Assembly (NCBI GenBank): GCA_037042915.1
Contig: CM073200.1
Location: 2,476,832 to 2,540,831 of the forward strand
Length of the DNA: 64,000 bases
Reading direction: 5' to 3'
Source of the DNA: Auricularia sp. M13
Lineage: Eukaryota > Basidiomycota > Agaricomycetes > Auriculariales > Auriculariaceae
This document shows, piece by piece, positions 44,376 through 53,375 of the stretch; within the stretch, counting starts at the first letter, position 1; each line of letters starts with the position of its first letter. The notes under the pieces were generated by a model, which made no database searches, was not told the origin of the DNA, and saw only the letters and a program-made list of their open reading frames with translations. A program made the translations under genes and the position numbers.

Positions 44376-45982
44376 ATGGGCAAGGCGAGCATGCTGGCGC
44401 TGGCGGTGCTGCACCCGATGGAGTTCCGGACGCTGCTCAACTTCTGGCTCTGGCACGAGCCACGGCGCGACATTACCAGCAAGCAGGAGCACGCGACGAG
44501 CGGCTGGGACCGCCCATCCATGCGCAGGTGCTGGGAGCTGCTCGACCACAGCTCCCGGTCGTTTGCGGCGGTGGTCAAGGAGCTCGACGGCGACCTGGCG
44601 CGTGTGGTGAGTGGCTACTTACTTTACTTACTTTTCCGTTGTTACTTTTTTGTTAACCATTTATTACTCAGGTTTGCATATTCTACCTCGTCCTGCGCGG
44701 CCTGGACACGCTCGAGGACGACATGACGCTGGCCGACGAAGTCAAGCAACCGTTGCTGAAAGATTTCGACAAGGCCTGTGTCACGCCAGGCTGGAACTTC
44801 ACCGGCTCTGGCCCCGACGAGCACGACAGGATCGTGCTCGTCGACTTCGACAACGTCGTCGCCGAGCTTCTGCGGCTGCCAGAGGAATACCAGGTCATCA
44901 TCCTCGACATCTGCCGCAAAATGGCGGTCGGCATGGCCGACTACGCCCACAGGGCCGCGATCGCCGCCTCGCCCGACGAGCTCTTCATTCCCGACGGCAC
45001 GGCCTTCGACCTCTACTGCCACTACGTCGCCGGCATTGTCGGCGAAGGCTGCTCGCGGCTGTTCGCGGCCAGCCAGAAGGAGGCGCCGTACCTGGCCGAC
45101 GAACTGGTGCTCAGCAACTCCATGGGCCTCATGCTGCAAAAGACCAACATCATGCGCGACTACCGCGAGGACGTCGACGACAACCGCTACTTCTGGCCTC
45201 GCGAGTTCTGGGTCCGCCACGGCTTCGCCCACCTGGGCGACCTGCGCACCGAGAACGACCCCGCGGGCCGCCGCCGCGCGCTCTGGGTGCTCAGCGAGAT
45301 GGTGCTCGACGCCCTGCGCCACGCCGAGGACACGCTGGACTACCTCAGCCTGCTGCGCAACCAGTCCGTCTTCAACTTCTGTGCCATCCCGCAGACGATG
45401 GCGATGGCGACGCTCGCGCTGTGCTTCATGAACGGCGCCGTGTTCGAGCGCAACATCAAGATCCGCAAGGCCGCGGCCGTCGAGCTCATCATGCGCTCGA
45501 CGAACCCGCGCGACGTCGCCTACATCTTCCGCGACTTTGCGCGCGAGATCCACGCCAAGGCGTCGCCCGCCGACCCCTCGTTCGTCAAGATCTGCGTCGC
45601 CTGCGCAAAGATCGAGATGTGGGCCGAGCACCACTTCCCGTCCTTCGTCCAGATCACAGGCGGCGGCGGCCAGCTCAAGCAGACGCTCGACATGGGCGAC
45701 CCGCGCGCCAAGGTACGCAACAGCGCTTTCTCTTCACGCCGCAACGGTTTTACTCACGCACTTGCGCAGGTCGTCGAGACATGGCAGCGTAAAGAGGAGG
45801 AAAAGAAGATCGCAAAGTACAAGGCAGGGCTCGCCGCCAAGCCCGCCGACCCGAACGCAGGCACGCTGCCGCTGAGCATGCTCTTCGGCCTGATCGGCGT
45901 CGCCGCGCTCATCATGGGCCTCAGCGCCGTCGCGCTGTACTACGCCGCGATCTCGGGCTGGTTCGGCGACCTCGCCGCCTGA
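44376..45982 (+). CDS. ERG9: Squalene synthase (farnesyl-diphosphate farnesyltransferase)
   Basis: Three exons (introns 44,607-44,671 and 45,713-45,769) give 494 aa. The first Asp-rich motif is YLVLRGLDTLEDD (Asp residues 89, 93, 94) and the second is TNIMRDYREDVDDNRYFWP; both bind the Mg-diphosphate of two farnesyl-PP molecules. GEGCSRLFA, SNSMGLMLQKTNI and NFCAIPQTMAMATL are further family signatures. A C-terminal hydrophobic stretch (SMLFGLIGVAALIMGLSAVA) anchors the enzyme in the ER. It reduces presqualene-PP to squalene, the first committed step of ergosterol synthesis. The second intron (57 nt) has no stop and keeps the frame, so its retention would insert 19 residues before the tail. 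Confidence 0.95.
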
Positions 45983-46813
45983 GCTGGATGTGTGGCATTG
46001 GTGTCGGCGCATGGCTACCGGATAACGCTCTTACGACTGGCAACCCCACGAACATTAAGACGAGTGCTCGCGCAAGGCGAGGCGCATGCCGGATTTTTAT
46101 TAATGTGCTCTCTTTTTTTATCCCATCCCCCACACACAGCTGCTGCGTTTTCTTGTCATCGCTTGCATTGTTTCCTGTGCAACCGCGCTGCCTGCGCCCG
46201 CGGTCAGACCTCGGCGGTCCCCCCTGACTCTGTCGTCCCCCACATGTAGCAGCATCTGCTCAATATGAGTCTGGATTTACATGACGTCGAGCCTGACCGC
46301 TGTCGTGATTCTGGAACTTGTTGGTTCAGTGTACTTCGCAAGTTTCGCAGCCCCCACCCCCCGCAGAATGAGTAGGAAAATGAAGGAAGGGTCCTAGAGT
46401 CTTCCCGCAGCATGCGGCTTGTTACGTGTGACATGTGAGGACCCCTATCTGAGTTCCGCTACAACTCCATGAGGGGGTGAGCTTCGTGGTAAAGGTTGCA
46501 GAAGGCTTCAACAGCAGATTGGGCAATGCGCGCGCCGCGCGGCCTTCTCGGGCCCGCATCTCATGTGATGAAGACTCAAGAGAGGCCTTCATGTAGTTAT
46601 CCACGTCATTGCGCTGGATCCTAGTGGTAAGCACTCGGGCCCGTGACATGGGACGTGGCATCGATAAGTTGTCAGGAAATCATGGAGAACATGCATCGCA
46701 AGCGAAGGTCAAGTTCAGACGAGTACACACTGCATGCAGCCACATGAAGAAGCCCACGGACCCATAGCGAAATTTCGTAGGACCAGAGCATGTACAATGC
46801 AGTGCAAGACACG
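45983..46813. other. Convergent 3' flanks, no supported gene
   Basis: Lies between the 3' ends of ERG9 (plus) and the F-box gene (minus). Only short unrelated frames. Confidence 0.4.
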
Positions 46814-48421
46814 CTATCTCCAATCAGTGAAATTTGGAGCCGTGGGGGCCCTAAAGCCACCAGGATGAAGCGGGAGCGTGCACTTATCCAATCCACATCC
46901 GATCGACGCGCCGGTCCAAGTCCAGGGAGTGCTATCGCAAGAAATATCTTCGACGACGCCATGCAGCACTGCAGAGGCTGCTTCGCGCCCATCCGTGAAC
47001 AACACGTGTTTGAGCACGAGGGACCCCAGGCGCGCGGTCCTGAACGAGAGCCGCGTGCGGATGAACGCCAGTACGAGACTGGAGTGAATCGAGCGGTCGC
47101 AGAAGTCGTCGTACTCTTCGCAGACGAGCATGAGCGACCGTAGCGCCGGGCAAACGAGGACGTATCTACCCGTCCACGCGCTCGACTGCTCGAGCACGCC
47201 GCTGCGCCGCTCGGGCGGACGGCTCACATGCAGCTCGAGCGCCGTGAGCTGTGGCAGCGCGGGGAGGATGTTGAGCGGCCAGAACGTGTCGCCGATCGAG
47301 AGCGACGTCAAGCTCGTGAAGCAGACCTCCGGCGGCGGGCACTCGGCGGGGAAGTCGCAGAAGAAGCGTAGCGCGCCGGCGCCGTCCGCGCACGCGGTGG
47401 TGATCACGCCCGGCTCGGTGGACGACTTCTCCAGGTGGATCGCGACGATGTCGCTGCATGTTGAGTCGAAAGCGTGCGTCAAGAACCGCTGGCAGCCCTC
47501 CGCGCTGTACGGCTCGGCGTGCAGCGCAATGACGAGCAGCGGATGGTGCGAGGCGTAGAACGGCAGAAAATGCGGGATGTCGGCGTCCTCCGCTTTTATA
47601 TGAATCTCGAAATGTTTGATGCTCTCGGGCATCTGTGGTAGATCCAGTATCGGGAACGTATAGTTCGAGGGGATATGCAGCGAGAAGTGCTCGAGACTGT
47701 GGCAGATGCCGAGAAAGCGGTACATCGAGTCGAGTTGGGATCTCCCGAGCAAGGGTGGCGCATAGGTAAAGTGTGTGATGGACGCGAGCTCGGGCTGGAA
47801 GGGGTACAACGCAATCTCGCCGTGATAGTCGAGAAAGCGGAGAGGCGTCACCATGTTGCCGCCGAGCAGCGCGCTCACAACTATTTTGCCCATCAACCGA
47901 TGAGGGTCTCTAATGCTCAATTGGCGGAGGAAATGCACCGGCTTGAGCAAAGCAGCAGGAATAGCAGCGTAAATCGGCTCGCTATCCGAGTCAGAGTCAG
48001 AATGCTCGCCCCGTGAACGACGCGGCTTCCCAACGTCAATAGAGATAGCAAGATACTCCAGACGGTCCATATGGTCTGAGGCCGCATACGCTTGATCCAG
48101 GGCAGTTTCCGGTTCGACGCGAATATCGAGACGAAGAGGCAGAGGCTGCGAACGCTTCATGAGATGATAGACAGCAGAAGGCTTGAAAGGTGTCGCGTCG
48201 AGGCAAGCCCACAACGAAGGATGGTGTAGCGCTACTTCGCGCCAGATCTGACAGACATGCGAGGCCATAACGAGGTCCGGTGTGCGCAAGTAGGAGAATA
48301 CAGCAACGAGCACATCGACCGGAACGCGGACAGCGGGTGTCTGGGAGTTGCGAAGACGCGCAAAGCGTACGTAGGCCCTCTTCACAGTGTTCCAGATGGA
48401 TTTATCCAACTCGTGCTGCAC
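46814..48421 (-). CDS. F-box protein
   Basis: A 535-residue frame. The F-box is at about residues 30-75: VRVPVDVLVAVFSYLRTPDLVMASHVCQIWREVALHHPSLWACL, with the conserved CxxWR and P.LW residues. The C-terminal 400 residues contain Leu-rich segments (ALPQLTALELHV, LVCPALRSLMLVC, LGSLVLKHVLF). It is a probable SCF substrate receptor. An upstream minus-strand segment (48,402-48,611, containing AERWQALENAVERI) could be an extra first exon joined through a GTATAT-to-CAG intron, which would supply the N-terminal helix seen in many relatives; this is unproven. Confidence 0.78.
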   Translation of the reverse strand: MQHELDKSIWNTVKRAYVRFARLRNSQTPAVRVPVDVLVAVFSYLRTPDLVMASHVCQIWREVALHHPSLWACLDATPFKPSAVYHLMKRSQPLPLRLDIRVEPETALDQAYAASDHMDRLEYLAISIDVGKPRRSRGEHSDSDSDSEPIYAAIPAALLKPVHFLRQLSIRDPHRLMGKIVVSALLGGNMVTPLRFLDYHGEIALYPFQPELASITHFTYAPPLLGRSQLDSMYRFLGICHSLEHFSLHIPSNYTFPILDLPQMPESIKHFEIHIKAEDADIPHFLPFYASHHPLLVIALHAEPYSAEGCQRFLTHAFDSTCSDIVAIHLEKSSTEPGVITTACADGAGALRFFCDFPAECPPPEVCFTSLTSLSIGDTFWPLNILPALPQLTALELHVSRPPERRSGVLEQSSAWTGRYVLVCPALRSLMLVCEEYDDFCDRSIHSSLVLAFIRTRLSFRTARLGSLVLKHVLFTDGREAASAVLHGVVEDISCDSTPWTWTGASIGCGLDKCTLPLHPGGFRAPTAPNFTDWR

Positions 48422-48720
48422 ACTCGTGGCTGACCTGCCTCGAGGTATCAGCGAGGCAAGCTGCCGCTGGGCCTGACCGAATATACCCGCAGGATGCAGT
48501 GAAAAATGGCATCGCGTCCTCGCAGATGCGCTCTACAGCGTTTTCAAGGGCTTGCCATCGTTCGGCCGGGACGTTGAACATCATCGTTTGGGACAAGAGG
48601 TGTGGTGCCATCGGTCTGGGCCGAGAGTAATTATCAGGTCAAACCGGATATCCTGAGGAAGTACTTTCTCCGGGGGTAAACCCCCCCACCCCCCGCACTT
48701 GAGGTACTTCTTCGGAAAGG

Positions 48721-49640
48721 CTACTTCGAGTAGGGTTCTTCCAAGGCTTGTGCGTGCGTCAATGGCGTCCAGCCGGGCACGAGCGCGTTGTCGTTCTGCT
48801 CATCACCGTACCCCTGGCGGAAGAGCCAAAGGATATAATCGCCTGCTACCGCGCGGCCCTTCTTGTGCATATCATTCTGGACCTGCACGGGGTCGCGTTT
48901 GAGGAGCGTCCACTTGCCACCATATTTCTTGACGAAGGCCGCGGCGATCTCCTTCCAAGTGAGCGTCTCTTCCCCGACGCTCAGGCGGGCGTTCTCCAGC
49001 TTGGAAGCGGGGAGGTGCCGAGGTGAGTGAGAGTGTAGGCGATGAAGTGCGCCATGTCTGGGTGCGTGATCTGCGTGATCTTCACCACGTCTGACCCGAC
49101 GTTGGCGAGCGTCTTCTTCTCCCCGTCAAAGCCAGTGAAGCTGAATCAGAGACATTCAGAACGCTAAGATAGTCCTTGAGAACATCTCAAGGTCGTCTTA
49201 CACAAAGAGAGGCAGGTCAGAGAACAGGCCTGTGTAACACGCGGTGAATGGGAATGGGAGCCCGATCTTCTTGAGATAGTCCTGCCAGTGGAACTTTGGC
49301 TTCAATGACAAGAGACCGCCTGGGTCAGGAAGAGAATGCGACGCAACGCCATATTCGCTGTTGTGGCTGTTAGGATGATTATCTCAGGCTCAGCAAAGAT
49401 GGTGTTGCGGACGCGGTGACGAAGGAAGAGCTTCGCGGCGTCCGCCAGCGCAGGCCGCTGGTGCGCAACCCCGCCGTCGTGCAGGACCGAGATTACGACG
49501 TCGGCACCTTTGAATGCAGCAGCGAGTTTGTCTGGCTTCGTGTATTCGACGGTCTTGGTCGTAGCGCCGATGGGGGGATATTGGAGTTGCCACCGCGGGT
49601 GAGCACGGTGACCCTGATAGTGATACACCGCTGCAACCTC
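48721..49640 (-). pseudogene. NmrA-like / isoflavone-reductase-like NAD(P)-binding protein, frame-damaged
   Basis: Family-typical segments appear in order on the minus strand but in changing frames: VTVLTRGGNSNIPP, then KTVEYTKPDKLAAAFKGADV, then EYGVASHSLPDPGGLLSLK with FHWQDYLKKIGLPFPFTACY, then TGFDGEKKTLANVGSDVVKI and ITHPDMAHFIAYTLTHLG. Finally come LENARLSVGEETLTWKEIA and ALVPGWTPLTHAQALEEP with a stop at 48,721. At least three frame changes (about 49,580, 49,430 and 49,010) have no convincing intron; one intron near 49,140-49,205 is plausible. The N-terminal GxxGxxG Rossmann motif was not found. Such proteins are atypical short-chain dehydrogenases acting as redox sensors or reductases. 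It is probably a pseudogene, though base errors cannot be excluded. Confidence 0.65.
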
Positions 49641-50416
49641 GCAATCTCATGTCCTCAGACAGTCTAGAATGCGGGTCCGTGACCAGCCAGCCGAAAATGT
49701 GGCCACGGGCCAACGGCGGCGTGCCGTGAGGGCTTTCGCGGATGCAGTTATTACAGCTACAAGTAAAGCAGTCGCGCAAAGCTGCGAATCAGCCTAGGCA
49801 TACAGAATAACCTAATACAGGAAGGTTTGGGTGTCGGGCGTTCATCAATGAGACGTTCCCACAAAATCTGGGTCGGTGCCATCCGCGATAACCTCCTGCG
49901 CAGCAGCGCAGGAAACGACTCGAAAAGCTCTGAGCTCACGCCAAGACCAACAAGTAGGTTCTTGCCTGAGGTTCTTCGGTACCGTTGAGGAGGAATGATG
50001 ACGAACCTCTCTCACATTCCTGTTCGACAGATGTTGCACGTCACAGAGCTCGTTTGGGAATGATGCGCAGACACCAGATGACTGGAGCCGTGATTTCTGT
50101 AGTCCTTATCTGAGTCCTTGCACACGCGCATATAGGCCATACTCGCACTGGATGATACAGGAAATTGCTCAAAGGCTGTCTTAGTATGACCCTGCGCTGA
50201 GGCCAAGCCAGCCGACGGGGAGGGGATGCCGATTGTTTTGAACGGGCAGAGATAGCGTGATCTGGACACGAGGTTTCCAGGCACAGAGGAAGTGCTATTT
50301 ACTTCCCTGATGATTTCAGACCTAGTTCTCTCCGGGAACGCACGGAGCTTGGTGGAGCGCGCTACAAATACGCCGCAAAGATTGCAGAATGTGCACGAAC
50401 ATCGCCTGCCGATATC
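49641..50416. other. Spacer upstream of peptide gene 1
   Basis: Only short unrelated frames. The right end should contain the promoter and leader of the peptide gene starting at 50,417. Confidence 0.4.
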
Positions 50417-50563
50417 ATGTTCATCCCGCGCTTCATACTTGCGACGCTTGCCGCCACAAGCACACTCGTCTTTGCCACGCCAAAGCCATTCGGTCCAGGC
50501 GAAGGTGCACTCGACAACGACTGTGCTGCCTGCAAGCCTTTCAAGCGCGGCGATGCTCAGTGA
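50417..50563 (+). CDS. Short secreted peptide precursor 1 (candidate RiPP precursor)
   Basis: A 48-codon frame too short for ordinary gene calling. It starts MFIPR and continues with a hydrophobic stretch (FILATLAATSTLVFA) ending in an Ala-Thr cleavage-like site, so a signal peptide fills residues 1-20. The mature part has TPKPFGPGEG, ALDND, a CAAC pair and KPFKRGDAQ at the end. FKR is a Kex2-type dibasic site. The paralogue at 52,469 shares MF(V)PR, the signal length, PFGPG(D) and FKR, so selection has kept these parts while the middle differs, the usual pattern of a leader plus variable core. It converges on the UstYa-type gene, whose end lies 235 bp away. A plain secreted effector is the main alternative. 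Confidence 0.65.
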   Translation: MFIPRFILATLAATSTLVFATPKPFGPGEGALDNDCAACKPFKRGDAQ

Positions 50564-50798
50564 GGACTTTCAGTTACCTCATATCTATTCAACGCGGAGG
50601 TCAGTTCGTTACGCCGCCTAGTGCACATACTTTCTCACTGACTGGCGAGAAGACTGCGGTCTCATGCTTGCGTGTTCTTTTCTCCCATTCACCTCGCTGT
50701 CAGCGCTTGTTGATGTTGTAACGACCATTGTACACCCTATTGTGACGAATACTATTATCTTTCTGGGCACAATGGAGGGGGATAACAAGTAAACGGGC

Positions 50799-51526
50799 CT
50801 AGGAGTCGACGCCGCCTCGGTCCCAATGCTGGGAAATGTATTCATCCCAGTCCGCGACCAGTCTACTGCCCTCGCGAAAAACGACACTCCAATCGCGGCA
50901 AATATGAGTAGACCCCCCTGCTCGGTTGATGTCCCAATGTCGCGAGAGGACGTCTGGCGGTTCGAGCGTTCGATCCGGGTAGCAAAGCGTCATCTGGCGG
51001 AGGTAATTGAGACAATGCTGAGCGTGACCGTTCGTGGTCTTGTCGACGATGAACTCTGGGATCAGAGCACGGTTCAGCATTCGCAGACAGTGCCATTCGT
51101 GATACATTGTTGGCGAGTATTCGTGATGTGACGGGCCGCTAAGAGTGGGTTTAGGAAAATCCACGAGTCGAGGAGCAAACAAAAGCGCACATCTTATACC
51201 ATCTAAACGTTCCTGTCGTGGTTTTCTCCCAGTCGGACAGCACAGCCTCCCCGACGCCATGATGAACGCTCTCTTCGACGTCAAGAGCAACTTGAGGCAT
51301 GTCTAGCGGCGAAATGAGGTATGGCGGGTAATCTGAACCAGTATAATCTGAGTTAATGAAGCATCAGTCGAACAGCTTATCATGGTGTAGGTCACCCACC
51401 ATAATGGCGATTTCGAGGAACGAGCGCCGGCACGGAGAAGCTTGGAAGCAATCGCAAGAGGACGAAGAAGTTAACAGAGCCCACAAATGCGCAAGCTGCA
51501 ACTAGGATAGCCTGTGAGCCCACCAT
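50799..51526 (-). CDS. UstYa/DUF3328-family oxidase, with a one-base frame mismatch
   Basis: Exons at 51,400-51,526, 51,200-51,348 and 50,799-51,138 (GTGGGT...TCAG and GTATAA...TTAG introns). The N-terminus is one transmembrane helix (AILVAACAFVGSVNFFVLLRL), then DYTGSDYPPYL, MPQVALDVEESVHHG, YHEWHCLRML (first HxxHC motif, 51,087-51,101) and HAQHCLNYLRQMTLC (second HxxHC, 51,012-51,026), then TLEPPDV and HICRDW. Two HxxHC motifs define UstYa proteins, copper-dependent oxidases that cyclise or cross-link ribosomal peptides in ustiloxin, phomopsin and asperipin pathways. Length (about 204 aa) is normal. At about 51,301 an extra A shifts the frame between YLISPLD and MPQVAL, leaving the joined exons one base too long. 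This is a single-base lesion, a sequence error, or an unusual splice. Confidence 0.75.
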
Positions 51527-52468
51527 CGTCGCAGTCGTCGTCGACCGTAGCGTCGCGCGACAAAACACAAGTTCTGAGATTGAACTGGTCGCAGTGCTGT
51601 GAGCCTGATCCGCGATCTGCACTGATGGTCGGTAAATCGCCGGAGTGTTAAACATGTCAAACATGCCTAATACTTGGGGGACTGGGTGGTCTAGCGGCAG
51701 ACCTCACTTGACCAGGCTCTCAGCACGACTCACACTAAGAGTCACAGGTGAGCCCAACCTCCGGTGTGTCTAGGAAAGAAAAGTGCAATACAGGCGCGGT
51801 AGGCGGCGGGCTGAGTACGTCAACGAACAGGTGCTGTTGGTGCGCGCAAAGCTCCCGGTAGGGCAAGCGCACTGAGGATTTGACCGCACGGAGTTGCGGG
51901 GCTGGGAAACAACGGCGACGACGCGAAGGGTCAAAGTTTGCCGTCTGTAGTCTCGCAGCCTCCTCGAAGCGCGTCTATGCTGTCGTGCCTCCCTGCCGCG
52001 CCGCCGTACGCCAGTCGTACGCCGCGGCGAGGAAGCGCGCGCGAGCCGTCGATGACGGGGGTTTCATAGAGCTGTATACACTGTTCAGGCTTGGGCACCG
52101 CCAGTGACAAGACCATGGCTGCATCCTGGATTAAACAGCCGTGACGAGGACCCGGACAACCGTGGGAGCTGCGTCGGTCCAAAGAACCGCGGATGATGCC
52201 CTTAAACGGACGATTTCGGAAATCGCCCATAGAAGGAAGGTGCAGCCAGAAGCTAATGTATCATATGCGTCAAGATTCTGTCACGGGTAGATTTTATGCG
52301 AGCTTGTCTCGAATTTGAAGTACTGCGCATCGCGGCTCGAAGCTGCATGCAGATGGTCCAGCAGTCTTGGAGGGTGGAGAAAGATCGGGAGAAATGCGAG
52401 CAGCATATAACAGCAGACGACGAGCCAGGGCTGATCGACACCTATCCAGCCAACGAGCCGACTGTCAG
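51527..52468. other. Spacer between the oxidase gene and peptide gene 2
   Basis: Upstream side of both genes, so it likely carries their divergent promoters. A TATA-like GCATATAACAG lies at about 52,403, 65 bases before the second peptide ATG. No further UstYa copy, transporter or protease was seen here. Confidence 0.45.
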
Positions 52469-52612
52469 ATGTTCGTCCCTCGCGTTGCGTTCTCCCTCCT
52501 TGTACTCGCTGCGGCGCTGGCAGCGCCCGCACCATTTGGTCCGGGAGACAAAGACATCACCCCCTACAACGATGGTAATACGTCGTTCAAGCGAACAAGC
52601 GAAAAGAAGTAG
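52469..52612 (+). CDS. Short secreted peptide precursor 2 (candidate RiPP precursor)
   Basis: A 47-codon frame starting MFVPR, followed by a signal peptide core (VAFSLLVLAAALAA). The mature part reads APAPFGPGDKD, then ITPYNDGNTS, then FKRTSEKK and a stop. Similarity to peptide 1 is confined to MF(V/I)PR, the signal region, PFGPG and FKR. The segment between PFGPG and FKR contains a Tyr, the residue that UstYa-type enzymes cross-link in known dikaritins; peptide 1 has a CxxC pair instead. Cutting after Lys-Arg would release a core near the C-terminus. The start is chosen over upstream in-frame codons because it begins the signal peptide and aligns with peptide 1. Confidence 0.65.
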   Translation: MFVPRVAFSLLVLAAALAAPAPFGPGDKDITPYNDGNTSFKRTSEKK

Positions 52613-52706
52613 AGCGTCGATGAGCGACCATATTCACGTATTTCTCCCAGTCGTAAGTCAGACTGCCTGGCCGCCGTTTCGATCCTGAAGAGTCACTAGG
52701 CGTAGA

Positions 52707-53160
52707 TTATTTGGTTTTTGTCTTTGAAGACTCTGCGATGGATCGCACGTCGATTGTCACTTTGCGTACTGCCAAATAAAGATACGGCGTCCACTTTAGC
52801 GAGGGATCCAATTGCCATGGGGAGCATGTCTCATAATGCGACGATTTGGACCGATTTCCCCAGTTCTCTGAGATACACAGAAACCAGGCTGAGGATAAAG
52901 CCATTGTCATAATGACAGACTCGGAGCCGTCCACCCAACGCGGCCCCGAAACCAACGACGCGCGCGCAGTGAGTGTATAGCGTTCCTGAACAGGGGATAG
53001 CCCAGTCGTAGAATTTGAGAAGCGCAGATGATAACTCGGGAGCGAGCCCGGGTGCGAGAAGCGAGATTGAGCACAGCGAAGAAGCCAGGATCAAAATTTG
53101 TCGATTGCGCGCAAACAGGCCTTTACATAATGCGGAGGTTGAGTGGGGGGTCTAGATGCT
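52707..53160 (-). other. Possible remnant of a membrane-protein gene
   Basis: A minus-strand frame (LFARNRQILILASSLCSISLLAPGLA, then LSSALLKFYDWAIPC) has a basic start and hydrophobic segments like the middle of multi-spanning DUF6533-type proteins of mushrooms. It is short, has no start or end that fits, and continues in other frames (AWFLCISENW). I regard it as a fragment at best. Confidence 0.25.
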
Positions 53161-53185
53161 TATACCAGTGTGCGGTGATCGCGGA

Positions 53186-53372
53186 GACCGAAAGTGTGCA
53201 CGTCGTTTTTGTCTAAATCACTCGCCCTACCGATCATTAGTCAAATAATATGCGCCAGAAGCAATAGCACCAGCACTTCGACCGAAAGTGTGCACATCGT
53301 TCTGTCTGAATCCCTCGTCCTACCGCTCATTAGTCAAATACGATGCCCCAGAAGCAATAGCGCCAGCACCTC
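53186..53372. repeat. 94-bp tandem duplication
   Basis: Copy 1 (53,186-53,279) and copy 2 (53,280-53,372) both begin GACCGAAAGTGTGCAC and end with GAAGCAATAG.ACCAGCAC.TC. They differ at a few positions (for instance TTTTTGTCTAA against TTCTGTCTGAA), so the duplication is not brand new. It lies just beyond the 3' end of the MYND gene. Confidence 0.85.
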
Positions 53373-53375
53373 GAA

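Noticed and set aside
44611-45792. 393-codon plus frame and 330-codon minus frame over squalene synthase
   Set aside because: Arg/Pro/Ala-rich shadows of the ERG9 frame, which alone has the enzyme motifs.
51685-51760. tRNA gene suggested by TGGTCTAGCGG (A-box-like)
   Set aside because: No B box (GGTTCGA) follows at a suitable distance and no cloverleaf can be drawn.
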